From Paludibacter sp. (lineage in GTDB: Bacteria; Bacteroidota; Bacteroidia; Bacteroidales; Paludibacteraceae): a DNA stretch of 59,100 nucleotides. How positions within the stretch are numbered: position 1 is the stretch's first letter; the number at the start of each line of letters is the position of its first letter. Shown here one piece after another: positions 8,831 to 16,137 of this stretch. Position numbers and translations under genes: made by a program. The stretch is from contig JADGPS010000009.1 of assembly GCA_017882285.1 (NCBI GenBank), positions 1 to 59,100 on the forward strand, in the 5' to 3' direction. Below the pieces are notes generated by a model. That model had not been told where the DNA came from and searched no databases. It worked only from the letters and a program-made list of their open reading frames with translations.

Positions 8831-11080
8831 TTATTTATTCATTGCATTCAAAGCACTTCCTTCCTTGAACCATTCAATCTGAGCTTGATTATAAGTATGA
8901 AATGCTTCAAATTGTTCATTTGTACCATCAGAATGTTTCAGTTTGATAACCAAATTTTTCCCAGGTATAAATTCAGTCAATCCCAAAATACTTATTTTAT
9001 CATCTTCGCGTACTTTTTCGTAATCCTTTTTATCGACAAAAGTCAACGCCAACATTCCCTGTTTTTTCAGGTTGGTTTCGTGAATGCGGGCAAAGGATTT
9101 AACCAGAATGGCTTTTACGTTCAGAAAGCGTGGTTCCATGGCTGCATGTTCGCGACTGGATCCTTCGCCGTAGTTTTCTTCGGCAACAACAATAGAGCCA
9201 ATTCCCTGCGCCTTATATTTGCGCGCTAATGCCGGAACTGCTATATATTCGCCGGTTTCGGCATCCAACACGGTGTTTGTTTTTTCGTTGAACGAATTTA
9301 CAGCTCCAATCAACATATTGTCGGAGATATTATCCAAATGTCCACGGAAACGCAACCACGGTCCGGCCATTGAAATATGGTCGGTAGTACATTTCCCTTT
9401 GGTTTTGATTAATAAAGGCAGTTCAATCAGGTCTTTGCCATCCCATGCGGCAAAAGGTTGCAAACTTTGCAAGCGTTTCGATTTCGGATCGATGTAAATA
9501 TCGTTGTCATTACTTGTAGGTGCAATATAACCTGCATCCTCTACTGCATAACCTTTTGGTGGTAATTCAAAACCTTGTGGTTCCTGAAGTTTTATGTTTT
9601 CACCTATTTCATTTACCAACGAATCTTTCATAGGGTTGAAACATAAATCACCGGCAATGGTTAATGCCGCTACAATTTCAGGTGAACCGATAAAAGTATG
9701 TGTGTTCGGATTGCCATCGTTGCGTTTGGCAAAATTACGGTTGAAGGAAGTGATGATCGAATTCGGACGTTCAGGTTGGCCTGTTTCGCGTTTCCACTGA
9801 CCAATACAAGGTCCGCAGGCATTAGCCATCACTACACCTCCAACTGATTCGAATTCAGCCAACACCCCATCGCGTTCGGCAGTATAACGAACCTGTTCAG
9901 ATCCCGGATTAATGATAAACTGTGCTTTTACTTTCAGATGTTGTTCTTTTGCCTGTTTAACCACTGAAGCTGCACGGGTTAAATCTTCGTAAGACGAGTT
10001 GGTACACGAACCGATTAAACCAACTTCCATTTTTTGCGGATAACCTTTATCTTTTACTGCCTGAGCAAATTCCGAAAGGGGATAGGCTGCATCGGGTGTG
10101 AAAGGTCCGTTTATATAGGGTTCCAGTTCGCCCAGGTTGATCTCAATAATTCGGTCGTAATATTTTTCCGGTTGTGCTGTTACTTCGGCATCTGCCTGAA
10201 GATGCTCAATAATTGCTTTTGCGGCTTTTGCCACTGAAGAACGTCCGGTTGCTTCGAGATAAGCTGCTGATTTTTCGTCAAAAGGAAATAGGGAAGTAGT
10301 TGCACCCACTTCGGCACCCATATTACATATAGTTCCTTTTCCTGTTGCAGAGATGGACGCAGTTCCTTCACCAAAATATTCTATCACGGCATTGGTTCCG
10401 CCTTTCACGGTTAGAATGCCGGCTAATTTCAAAATCACATCTTTCGGCGAAGCCCAACCCGAAAGTTTTCCGGTGAGTTTCACTCCGATAATTTTCGGCA
10501 TTTTCAGTTCCCACGGCATTCCCGCCATAACATCCACAGCGTCGGCACCACCAACTCCGATGGCAATCATTCCCAGCCCGCCTGCATTAGGCGTATGCGA
10601 ATCAGTCCCAACCATCATTCCGCCGGGAAATGCGTAATTCTCCAACACCACCTGATGAATAATTCCTGCGCCCGGTTTCCAGAATCCGATACCGAATTTA
10701 TTAGAAACGGCACTCAGAAAATCATAAACTTCGCGGTTAGTATCTTCGGCGGTTTTCAAATCCGGTTTTGCTGAAATATAAGCCTGTATCAAGTGATCAC
10801 AATGAACGGTAGAAGGAACAGCCACTGTCTTACGGCCTGAGTTCATTAATTGTAACAGAGCCATTTGAGCCGTAGCATCCTGCATGGCCACACGGTCAGA
10901 TGAGAAGTTGACGTAATCAACGGCACGATTGTAATTTTCCAAAGGTTCCTCATCATTTAAATGAGAATAAAAAATTTTCTCGGTAAGTGTAAGAGGACGT
11001 TGTAATTTATTTTTTATCTGACTGATTTTTTCGGGAAGGGAAGCGTAAATCCGTTGAATCATTTCTTCATCAAATGCCAT
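8831..11080 (-). CDS. acn: Aconitate hydratase (mitochondrial-type)
   Basis: Isomerises citrate to isocitrate using a [4Fe-4S] cluster. The 749-residue protein begins at the ATG at 11080 ([17 protein letters not shown]). A start seven codons upstream is possible but less family-like. It shows [32 protein letters not shown], cluster cysteines in [14 protein letters not shown] and [11 protein letters not shown], and the swivel domain with [16 protein letters not shown]. Length and motif order fit the mitochondrial-type aconitases. It is the first gene of acn-gltA-icd. The 230 bp upstream hold a terminator for the DUF418 gene and presumably the operon promoter. Confidence 0.96.
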   Translation of the reverse strand: MAFDEEMIQRIYASLPEKISQIKNKLQRPLTLTEKIFYSHLNDEEPLENYNRAVDYVNFSSDRVAMQDATAQMALLQLMNSGRKTVAVPSTVHCDHLIQAYISAKPDLKTAEDTNREVYDFLSAVSNKFGIGFWKPGAGIIHQVVLENYAFPGGMMVGTDSHTPNAGGLGMIAIGVGGADAVDVMAGMPWELKMPKIIGVKLTGKLSGWASPKDVILKLAGILTVKGGTNAVIEYFGEGTASISATGKGTICNMGAEVGATTSLFPFDEKSAAYLEATGRSSVAKAAKAIIEHLQADAEVTAQPEKYYDRIIEINLGELEPYINGPFTPDAAYPLSEFAQAVKDKGYPQKMEVGLIGSCTNSSYEDLTRAASVVKQAKEQHLKVKAQFIINPGSEQVRYTAERDGVLAEFESVGGVVMANACGPCIGQWKRETGQPERPNSIITSFNRNFAKRNDGNPNTHTFIGSPEIVAALTIAGDLCFNPMKDSLVNEIGENIKLQEPQGFELPPKGYAVEDAGYIAPTSNDNDIYIDPKSKRLQSLQPFAAWDGKDLIELPLLIKTKGKCTTDHISMAGPWLRFRGHLDNISDNMLIGAVNSFNEKTNTVLDAETGEYIAVPALARKYKAQGIGSIVVAEENYGEGSSREHAAMEPRFLNVKAILVKSFARIHETNLKKQGMLALTFVDKKDYEKVREDDKISILGLTEFIPGKNLVIKLKHSDGTNEQFEAFHTYNQAQIEWFKEGSALNAMNK

Positions 11081-11226
11081 AATTTCTGTATATTTTATCA
11101 ATTTGTAATTTTTTTATGGGCAAATATAACGAAAAAAAAGTTTCAAAAGCACAGCTTCGCTATAATTATGTTTTTTAAACAAACGGTTATATAAATAGTT
11201 CAACGCATATTGGCTGTAAAAATAAC

Positions 11227-11262
11227 AAAATCTCATCTCTTTGTATTAAAGATGAGATTTTT
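11227..11262 (-). terminator. Terminator downstream of the DUF418 gene
   Basis: An inverted repeat AAAATCTCATCT (11227-11238) pairs with AGATGAGATTTT (11251-11262) across a short loop. On the minus strand it follows the DUF418 stop by about 50 bases and ends in a T-rich run. Confidence 0.75.
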
Positions 11263-11313
11263 AGAAGTGTGCCTGTATTTATATACGGAAAAATTTCTGT
11301 ATTTGATTCAAAA

Positions 11314-12483
11314 TCAGTAATTGGAGTTAATCCAGGTGAGTTTATGCCAAATATTTTCCAATGGTCCTTGCCGGTGGTTTTTCATCCACCAGTTACTAAA
11401 AATACCCTGAACAATGGCAAGAGAAATTCCGATTAACAGGCAGAGGGTTGCTCCGGTGTATTTATAGAGTCCCAAGCCGAAGCCATAGTAAATAAACGAA
11501 CCGAGTATGGATTGTATGATATAGTTGGACATACTCATTTTTCCGAATGAAGTAAAAATGTTGAGAATGCGTCCCGAAAATTTCTGGTAAGCAATAAAGA
11601 ACACCGAAACTAATACCAACATAAATGCCAGATTCGACCAGGTGGAAACAATAGTAATTAATGGACGGCGGACGATTTCGCTCACCATCCAGTTTGGCAA
11701 TCCGTTTTTAATAATAAATAAAGGTATAAATGAAATGGTTGCGATTAGTAATGTTTTTCTCCAAAAACGATTAGACACATCGGATGAAACGAACAGTTTC
11801 TTACGTCCTGCCAACATGCCGAGCATAAAAATGGAAATAGTTTGAAAAATCCGTCCGGCTTCCCATGCCCAGAGTAAAACAGCAATTTTTCCATTAGTTA
11901 AATTACCAATCCATGTTTTGACAATTGAATCGCCCGGAATATAGTCACCTACTTTGGCAAAGTAGGCCCACGAGGCTGGATTTGCCATTTTTACTTCGGG
12001 ATGTTGTAACCCAACGAAAAAATTAATCCATTCCACAGGTTGAAGCATCAGAACCAGTGCAATCCAGAAAACAGCTTTATTACTCAGTTTAGCAACGGGA
12101 ATAAGTGCAAACCCGAGGATGGCATAAATAGTGAGGATGTCGCCCTGGTAAAATGTCGAGTTGATGAGCCCGAAAGCCAGTAGCAGCAATAATCGCCAGG
12201 CAAAACGGCCACGGAAATCTTTTCCTCTTTTAGCCTGATTATCGGATTGTATGAAGAACGTCAGTCCGAAAAGCAAGGCAAAAATGGCATACGATTTACC
12301 CCCGAACAGGAAAAACAGAGTATCCCAAATTCCCTGATTTAAACCGATCAGCCAATTTGGTTGACCGGCAGGTGTAAAATAGAAATCGAAATGTTCGATA
12401 TTATGCAACAGCATGATGGAAACAATGGCAAAGCCACGCAAAGCGTCGACAACGTGGAGGCGGGGAGAGGATGATTCGGACAT
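11314..12483 (-). CDS. DUF418 (YeiB-like) multi-spanning membrane protein
   Basis: A 389-residue inner-membrane protein with about ten hydrophobic segments. The opening RLHVVDALRGFAIVSIMLLHN is the heparan-alpha-glucosaminide acetyltransferase/acyltransferase-3-like start seen in DUF418 proteins. The C-terminal half carries the DUF418 signature region around SFGKMSMSNYIIQSILGSFIYYGFGLGL. The family belongs to the acyltransferase superfamily but its substrate is unknown. It appears monocistronic between its own terminator and the pirin gene, which is 112 bp upstream of its start in the same direction. Confidence 0.8.
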   Translation of the reverse strand: MSESSSPRLHVVDALRGFAIVSIMLLHNIEHFDFYFTPAGQPNWLIGLNQGIWDTLFFLFGGKSYAIFALLFGLTFFIQSDNQAKRGKDFRGRFAWRLLLLLAFGLINSTFYQGDILTIYAILGFALIPVAKLSNKAVFWIALVLMLQPVEWINFFVGLQHPEVKMANPASWAYFAKVGDYIPGDSIVKTWIGNLTNGKIAVLLWAWEAGRIFQTISIFMLGMLAGRKKLFVSSDVSNRFWRKTLLIATISFIPLFIIKNGLPNWMVSEIVRRPLITIVSTWSNLAFMLVLVSVFFIAYQKFSGRILNIFTSFGKMSMSNYIIQSILGSFIYYGFGLGLYKYTGATLCLLIGISLAIVQGIFSNWWMKNHRQGPLENIWHKLTWINSNY

Positions 12484-12595
12484 AGATTTGATTTTGACGC
12501 AAATGTAACTGAAATTGCGTTAAAATCCATGCCTCAACTGATTTTTATTAAACAAGATTTCCAAAGTTTTAAAGGTTGGAAAAGTTTGATGTTGA

Positions 12596-13474
12596 TTAAT
12601 CTTCGAGAACCCCGAACTTCCCGTTATTCCAGTCGTCGTAAGCATCAACAATTTCCTGTTGGCTATTCATAACGAACGGTCCGTAAGGAACTATCGGTTC
12701 CTGAATCGGCTCGCCACTCAGGATAAGTACAATAGCATCTTCGGTTGCTTCCATATAAATATCCGTACCATCGTTGGCAAACAAGACGAAGTGATCGGTT
12801 GCGGCATGTTGCCCGTTGATTGTTACAGTTCCTTCAATGATCATGAAACCTGTATTATAATTCTCGGGGAACGAAAAATGAAGATTCGCGCCCTTTTTCA
12901 ACCGGGCGTTATACATTTCGATGGGTGTAAAGGATGTGGCGGGACCATTTGTCTCGTTGAAATTACCGGTGATGACTTCTACAACCCCTTTTTCGTCAGG
13001 TAAAACGACTTGTCCGAACTCTTCGCGACGAATAGGCTGGTATTTTGGCGGACTCATTTTGTATTTGGCAGGCAGATTCACCCAAAGTTGTACCATTTGG
13101 AATAATCCGCCCTGTTTGCTGAATTCTTTTTCGTGGTATTCCTTGTGCAACACGCCCGAAGCCGCCGTCATCCATTGCACGTCGCCTTCACCGATTATAC
13201 CTGCGTTCCCGGCACTATCGTGGTGAGCTACTTTACCGTGGTAAGCAATGGTCACCGTTTCGAAACCGCGATGCGGATGAACACCCACGCCTCGCGGCGT
13301 ATCCGAAGGTGGAAATTCTATTTTTGAGCCGTAATCCAACAGGAAAAACGGACTCATACGTTGTACATTCATCGCTCCGTTTCCCGGGAAGAAGTTATGC
13401 ACCCTGAAACCATCACCCACCATGTGAGGAGCCGGTGGTGGCAGGATTCTTTCTATCGATCTTATTTTTTTCAT
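12596..13474 (-). CDS. Pirin family protein
   Basis: A 292-residue bicupin. The ATG at 13474 (MKKIRSIERILPPPAPHMVG) starts the conserved region; an upstream alternative adds 18 poorly conserved residues. The N-terminal cupin carries the metal-binding motif HPHRGFETVTIAYHG, with later H and E ligands in HDSAG and KEYHEKEF. The C-terminal cupin ends near GEPIQEPIVPYGPFVMNS, a pirin signature. Members bind iron and some have quercetin 2,3-dioxygenase activity; the physiological role here cannot be predicted. It stands alone, read leftward, and is divergent from the DUF6261 unit. Confidence 0.88.
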   Translation of the reverse strand: MKKIRSIERILPPPAPHMVGDGFRVHNFFPGNGAMNVQRMSPFFLLDYGSKIEFPPSDTPRGVGVHPHRGFETVTIAYHGKVAHHDSAGNAGIIGEGDVQWMTAASGVLHKEYHEKEFSKQGGLFQMVQLWVNLPAKYKMSPPKYQPIRREEFGQVVLPDEKGVVEVITGNFNETNGPATSFTPIEMYNARLKKGANLHFSFPENYNTGFMIIEGTVTINGQHAATDHFVLFANDGTDIYMEATEDAIVLILSGEPIQEPIVPYGPFVMNSQQEIVDAYDDWNNGKFGVLED

Positions 13475-13624
13475 GGTGTTTTTTGTTGAATAAACAATTG
13501 AGGTGAGATTTGGTTCTGATATATTCAATTGTTTTAATATTGATTTTATAAAAATATGTTGTTAAACATGAAATTTATGATAAAAATAATGACTAAAATG
13601 TTTGCATATTTAAAAATAAACTAT

Positions 13625-13632
13625 TAACTTTG
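13625..13632 (+). promoter_or_regulatory. Putative -7 box of the DUF6261 transcript
   Basis: TAACTTTG fits the Bacteroidota TAnnTTTG consensus on the plus strand. Transcription would start close to 13640 and run through the tandem hairpins into the gene at 13951. Confidence 0.5.
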
Positions 13633-13695
13633 TATCGCATTATGCATAAAATAAGGTATTTATATCCCTTGATACTACAGAAAGCCGATATTGTG

Positions 13696-13862
13696 GGATG
13701 AATGACCCAACGAGGGGATGAACAGCCAATCATCCATGGATGAATGGGCAAACGAGGGGATGAACAGCGGGCATCCAGGGATGATGGAGTGAACGAGAGG
13801 ATGAACAGCCGTTCATCCAGGGATGAATGACCAAACGAGCAGATGAACAGCCGATCATCCAA
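13696..13862 (+). repeat. Four tandem copies of a 41-42 bp hairpin-forming unit
   Basis: Units start at 13696, 13738, 13779 and 13821. Each runs GGATGAATGxxCxAACGAG, then a mini-hairpin of GGATGAACAGC followed by a complementary xxCATCC. In the third unit GGATGAA pairs perfectly with TTCATCC. In the others the stem is 5-6 bp while the ACAGC loop is constant. They lie wholly in the predicted 5' leader of the DUF6261 gene. There are no unique spacers, so this is not CRISPR. Confidence 0.8.
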
Positions 13863-13950
13863 CGATGCCGGCAACAGGGACTCAATGAAGTAGGAAAATT
13901 CGCATAAAACCCGAATATATTTGATTATTAACCCCAAAATTTTATTGTTT

Positions 13951-14682
13951 ATGAAAATTAATGAATTTAGTTTAGTTCGTCTTCGTAACGAAGAACATTT
14001 CCAGTTTTACACTTCTTTGAGAGATTTAGTTTTAGTTTTTACCGCACTGGCGTTGAAAATTGAAGCCTTGTTCGTTCTCTTTCTGGCGGCTTATGCAAAT
14101 GAGCTGGCAGCATTGGATGTAGTCCGTAAAAATGCCATTTCCGACGATTTGGTGGAAGCCGACGATGAGCGCGACAGCGTTTTCCGTGGCATGTGCGATG
14201 CAGTGAAATCGGCTCTCAATCATTTCAATGCCGATATTCGCGCAGCAGCCAAACATTTGCAGGTGGTACTTGACACGTACGGCAATCTGGCTATTAAACC
14301 TTATGATGCTGAAACAGGAGGGTTGAATAGTTTAATCAATGATTTTACAACTACCTATGCTGCCGATGTAGCTACTGTAGGACTGACAGGCTGGGTTACA
14401 GAACTCGCGGCTAAAAACAAAGCCTTCGACGATCTGAAAAACAACCGTTATTCCGACGAGGCTGCCAAAACCATCCTACGTATGAAACAGGAACGCGTGA
14501 AAACGGATGTTATCTATCACCAAATTGTTGAACGAATCAATGCTCTTGTGGTGGTGGAAGGCGACACCGCTTATGCCGGTTTTGTCAGCGAACTGAATAA
14601 ACGTATCGAAGGGTATGAAAATACTATTTCAATACGGCGGGCAAAAGGAAAGAAAACGCCTGAAACGCCAGCAGCAAGCTAA
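13951..14682 (+). CDS. DUF6261 family protein
   Basis: A 243-residue soluble, helical protein without signal peptide. The ATG at 13951 follows a short AT leader; the longer open frame upstream lacks coding character. It opens MKINEFSLVRLRNEEHFQFY and continues as a largely alpha-helical chain with a hydrophobic helix around 20-45 (DLVLVFTALALKIEALFVLF) that looks amphipathic rather than transmembrane. The last 15 residues are a basic/Pro tail. I recognise it as DUF6261, a Bacteroidota family of unknown function often present in several copies. The leader with tandem hairpins suggests RNA-level control. A strong terminator follows. Confidence 0.7.
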   Translation: MKINEFSLVRLRNEEHFQFYTSLRDLVLVFTALALKIEALFVLFLAAYANELAALDVVRKNAISDDLVEADDERDSVFRGMCDAVKSALNHFNADIRAAAKHLQVVLDTYGNLAIKPYDAETGGLNSLINDFTTTYAADVATVGLTGWVTELAAKNKAFDDLKNNRYSDEAAKTILRMKQERVKTDVIYHQIVERINALVVVEGDTAYAGFVSELNKRIEGYENTISIRRAKGKKTPETPAAS

Positions 14683-14696
14683 GAAAAAGTTTTTCG

Positions 14697-14728
14697 GAGC
14701 GCGAATGAGAGTTCGCGCTCTTTGTTTT
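14697..14728 (+). terminator. Intrinsic terminator after the DUF6261 gene
   Basis: GAGCGCGAA (14697-14705) pairs perfectly with TTCGCGCTC (14712-14720) across a 6-nt loop, followed by TTTGTTTT. Confidence 0.9.
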
Positions 14729-14747
14729 GTAACCATCAGTAAATATA

Positions 14748-14885
14748 TTTTACATAAATCAATTGCAATCAAAAACAAGTATTAACTTTGGGACGATTAA
14801 CCCCTTGCGAATAAATGCGAAATATACTGAGTTAACCGGGTATACCCACCCAAAAGAAGGAATAATATTAGTGGACTGGGTATAT
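14748..14885 (+). repeat. Direct repeat copy 1 (about 138 bp, promoter-bearing)
   Basis: Matches 15947-16085 with about six substitutions and one indel. It contains TTG at 14763 and TAACTTTG at 14783-14790 spaced 17 bp apart, a mini-ORF of six codons (MRNILS, ATG at 14816) and a conserved hairpin TATACCCA...TGGGTATA. The copy precedes the DUF6994 gene. Confidence 0.85.
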
Positions 14886-14888
14886 TTT

Positions 14889-14916
14889 GGTGTTAGTGGC
14901 AAGCATACAAAAAAAA
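14889..14916 (+). repeat. attC-like right-arm remnant (site A)
   Basis: GTGTTAGTGGCAAGCATAC followed by an A-run is nearly the same as the right end of site B (GTTAGGGGCAAGCATA plus A-run at 18296-18319). A matching left arm is not visible, so this may be a half-site left when the 138-bp repeat was placed next to it. Confidence 0.5.
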
Positions 14917-14968
14917 AACAGACAAAGACAATTTACGAGATTAACATTCGAGAAACACAAAGGCACAG

Positions 14969-15694
14969 ATGATAATTGACACGACTTTTAATGTTTATTC
15001 AGACGCGCAAGGCGGAGACCCGGACAGCACAAGTCCAACGCTACGCTTATACCATAAAATTTTATGGAGCAAATCTTTACCAAATGGAAAAACATTTGAG
15101 TTGACCGACAACAAAAACGGAGTTTATTTATATCATAAATCAGAACTTGGAGAATATTTTTTAGGAAGTGACGCTATAACACACTCATACAAAAACCATA
15201 AACGAAAACTTTGGATTACTCAACAAATACAAAACGAAGTAAACGAGCTTTTTGACACGGGTTCAACTATTGGAGCTTATACTTTATTTCCTAACAACAG
15301 AGTTGACGGAACACATTCAATAAATCAAGCACGTGGAGTAGACAGTTTAATTGACGACAGATTTGACTTGACATTGGAGTGTATTCGACTGTTTTACTTG
15401 GGACAGGAAAGTCCGCTTTACGACACGTTATTGAGATATAAAAACTTCTTTGACTTGTTTGAAAGTTTTAATGGCTATATCAGGTTCTTTCTCCTTGAGG
15501 ATCTTGTCGACGAGAATCAAAAAATTAAATTTTACTTGCCGTTTGACAACTTCGCTACAAATCCAACATTTTCAGACATTGACGAGTATTTGACATATAA
15601 AAACGGAGTAATGAACTTCATTAAATCACGAAACAAGAGAATTGAAACCCACGCTCTCGCGCGATTTGTATCGCGTGGGAAAATAGTAACATAA
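14969..15694 (+). CDS. DUF6994-like protein with repeat-derived C-terminal tail
   Basis: A 241-residue soluble protein without signal or membrane segments. Conserved features are an N-terminal FNVYSDAQGGDPDSTSPTLRLYHKILWSK-type segment, GVYLYHKSELGEY, the INQARG stretch near 126 and DRFDLTLECIRLFYLGQESPLYDTL, which I associate with DUF6994 (function unknown). The family normally ends around the RNKRIE at residues about 222-227. Here the frame continues for about 15 residues into a palindromic repeat (15648-15679) that replaces the expected stop. It lies behind attC-like site A and direct-repeat copy 1, so it looks like cassette cargo. The product may still fold because the extension is terminal. 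Confidence 0.65.
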   Translation: MIIDTTFNVYSDAQGGDPDSTSPTLRLYHKILWSKSLPNGKTFELTDNKNGVYLYHKSELGEYFLGSDAITHSYKNHKRKLWITQQIQNEVNELFDTGSTIGAYTLFPNNRVDGTHSINQARGVDSLIDDRFDLTLECIRLFYLGQESPLYDTLLRYKNFFDLFESFNGYIRFFLLEDLVDENQKIKFYLPFDNFATNPTFSDIDEYLTYKNGVMNFIKSRNKRIETHALARFVSRGKIVT

Positions 15695-15715
15695 AACCAC
15701 ACGAGAGGACTCGTG
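15648..15715. repeat. Two adjoining palindromes inserted at the end of the DUF6994 gene
   Basis: CCCACGC (15648-15654) pairs with GCGTGGG (15673-15679), and inside it CGCGAT (15660-15665) pairs with ATCGCG (15670-15675). Then CACGAG (15700-15705) pairs with CTCGTG (15710-15715). These GC-rich blocks contrast with the AT-rich flanks and supply the last codons of the open frame. Confidence 0.7.
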
Positions 15716-16137
15716 CGGTAGCGAAGGTAAGCTGTGATTACATACTGACGTTATTTGACGACCTAACCAACTTTGAATATTGGCACGACTTAAGCAAACT
15801 ATATCTGGAAGAAAAGATGAATGACTTGTAATTTCATACTTAACAGTTTTTTAAAACCTAATAGGTGCAAATTTCCTCTCAATCAGGTTTATCACCAACA
15901 CCTACCAGGTTTTTAAAACCTGGTAGGTGTAAATTCAGGAAATGTTTTTTACATAAATCAATTGCAATCAAAAAACAAGTATTAACTTTGAGGCGATTAA
16001 CCCCTTGCCTATAAATGCGAAATATACTCAGTTAACCGGGTATACCCACCCAAAAGAAGGAATAATATTAGTGGAATGGGTATATCAGGCTAAAAAAGAG
16101 ACAGTGCAACAAAAGAATTAAACGAAATAAATATGAT
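15695..16137. other. Degraded segment with repeats between DUF6994 and DUF262 genes
   Basis: Bases 15746-15832 read TLFDDLTNFEYWHDLSKLYL and on to a TAA, which looks like the C-terminal remnant of another protein lacking a start. It is followed by a perfect 15-bp palindrome (15899-15913 with 15915-15929, CACCTACCAGGTTTT) and then direct-repeat copy 2 (15947-16085), which supplies a promoter for the DUF262 gene. Confidence 0.55.
15947..16085 (+). repeat. Direct repeat copy 2 (about 139 bp, promoter-bearing)
   Basis: Near-identical partner of 14748-14885. The -7 box TAACTTTG is at 15983-15990. The mini-ORF MRNILS and the TATACCCA/TGGGTATA hairpin are both conserved, and the one base change inside the mini-ORF (CTG to CTC) is synonymous. 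It ends about 50 bp before the DUF262 start. Confidence 0.85.

Larger units (their letters stand above)
13475..13950. other. Intergenic region between pirin and DUF6261 genes
   Basis: This 476-bp gap holds a plus-strand promoter (13625-13632) and the four-unit hairpin repeat (13696-13862), so the DUF6261 transcript would have a leader of about 310 nt. The left third is AT-rich and probably carries the pirin promoter. A minus-strand open frame across the repeat is a by-product of the repeat. Confidence 0.6.

Noticed and set aside
13696-13862. CRISPR array
   Set aside because: The units are contiguous with no unique spacers and no cas genes are nearby.
13593-13937. Minus-strand 114-codon frame
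   Set aside because: Its body is only the 42-bp tandem repeat (SSLDERLFI-like units) and it overlaps the putative leader of the DUF6261 gene.
14763-14972. Plus-strand 69-codon frame starting with TTG
   Set aside because: It starts inside the 138-bp direct repeat and runs into site A and a poly-A-coded Lys stretch; the second repeat copy does not keep a comparable product.
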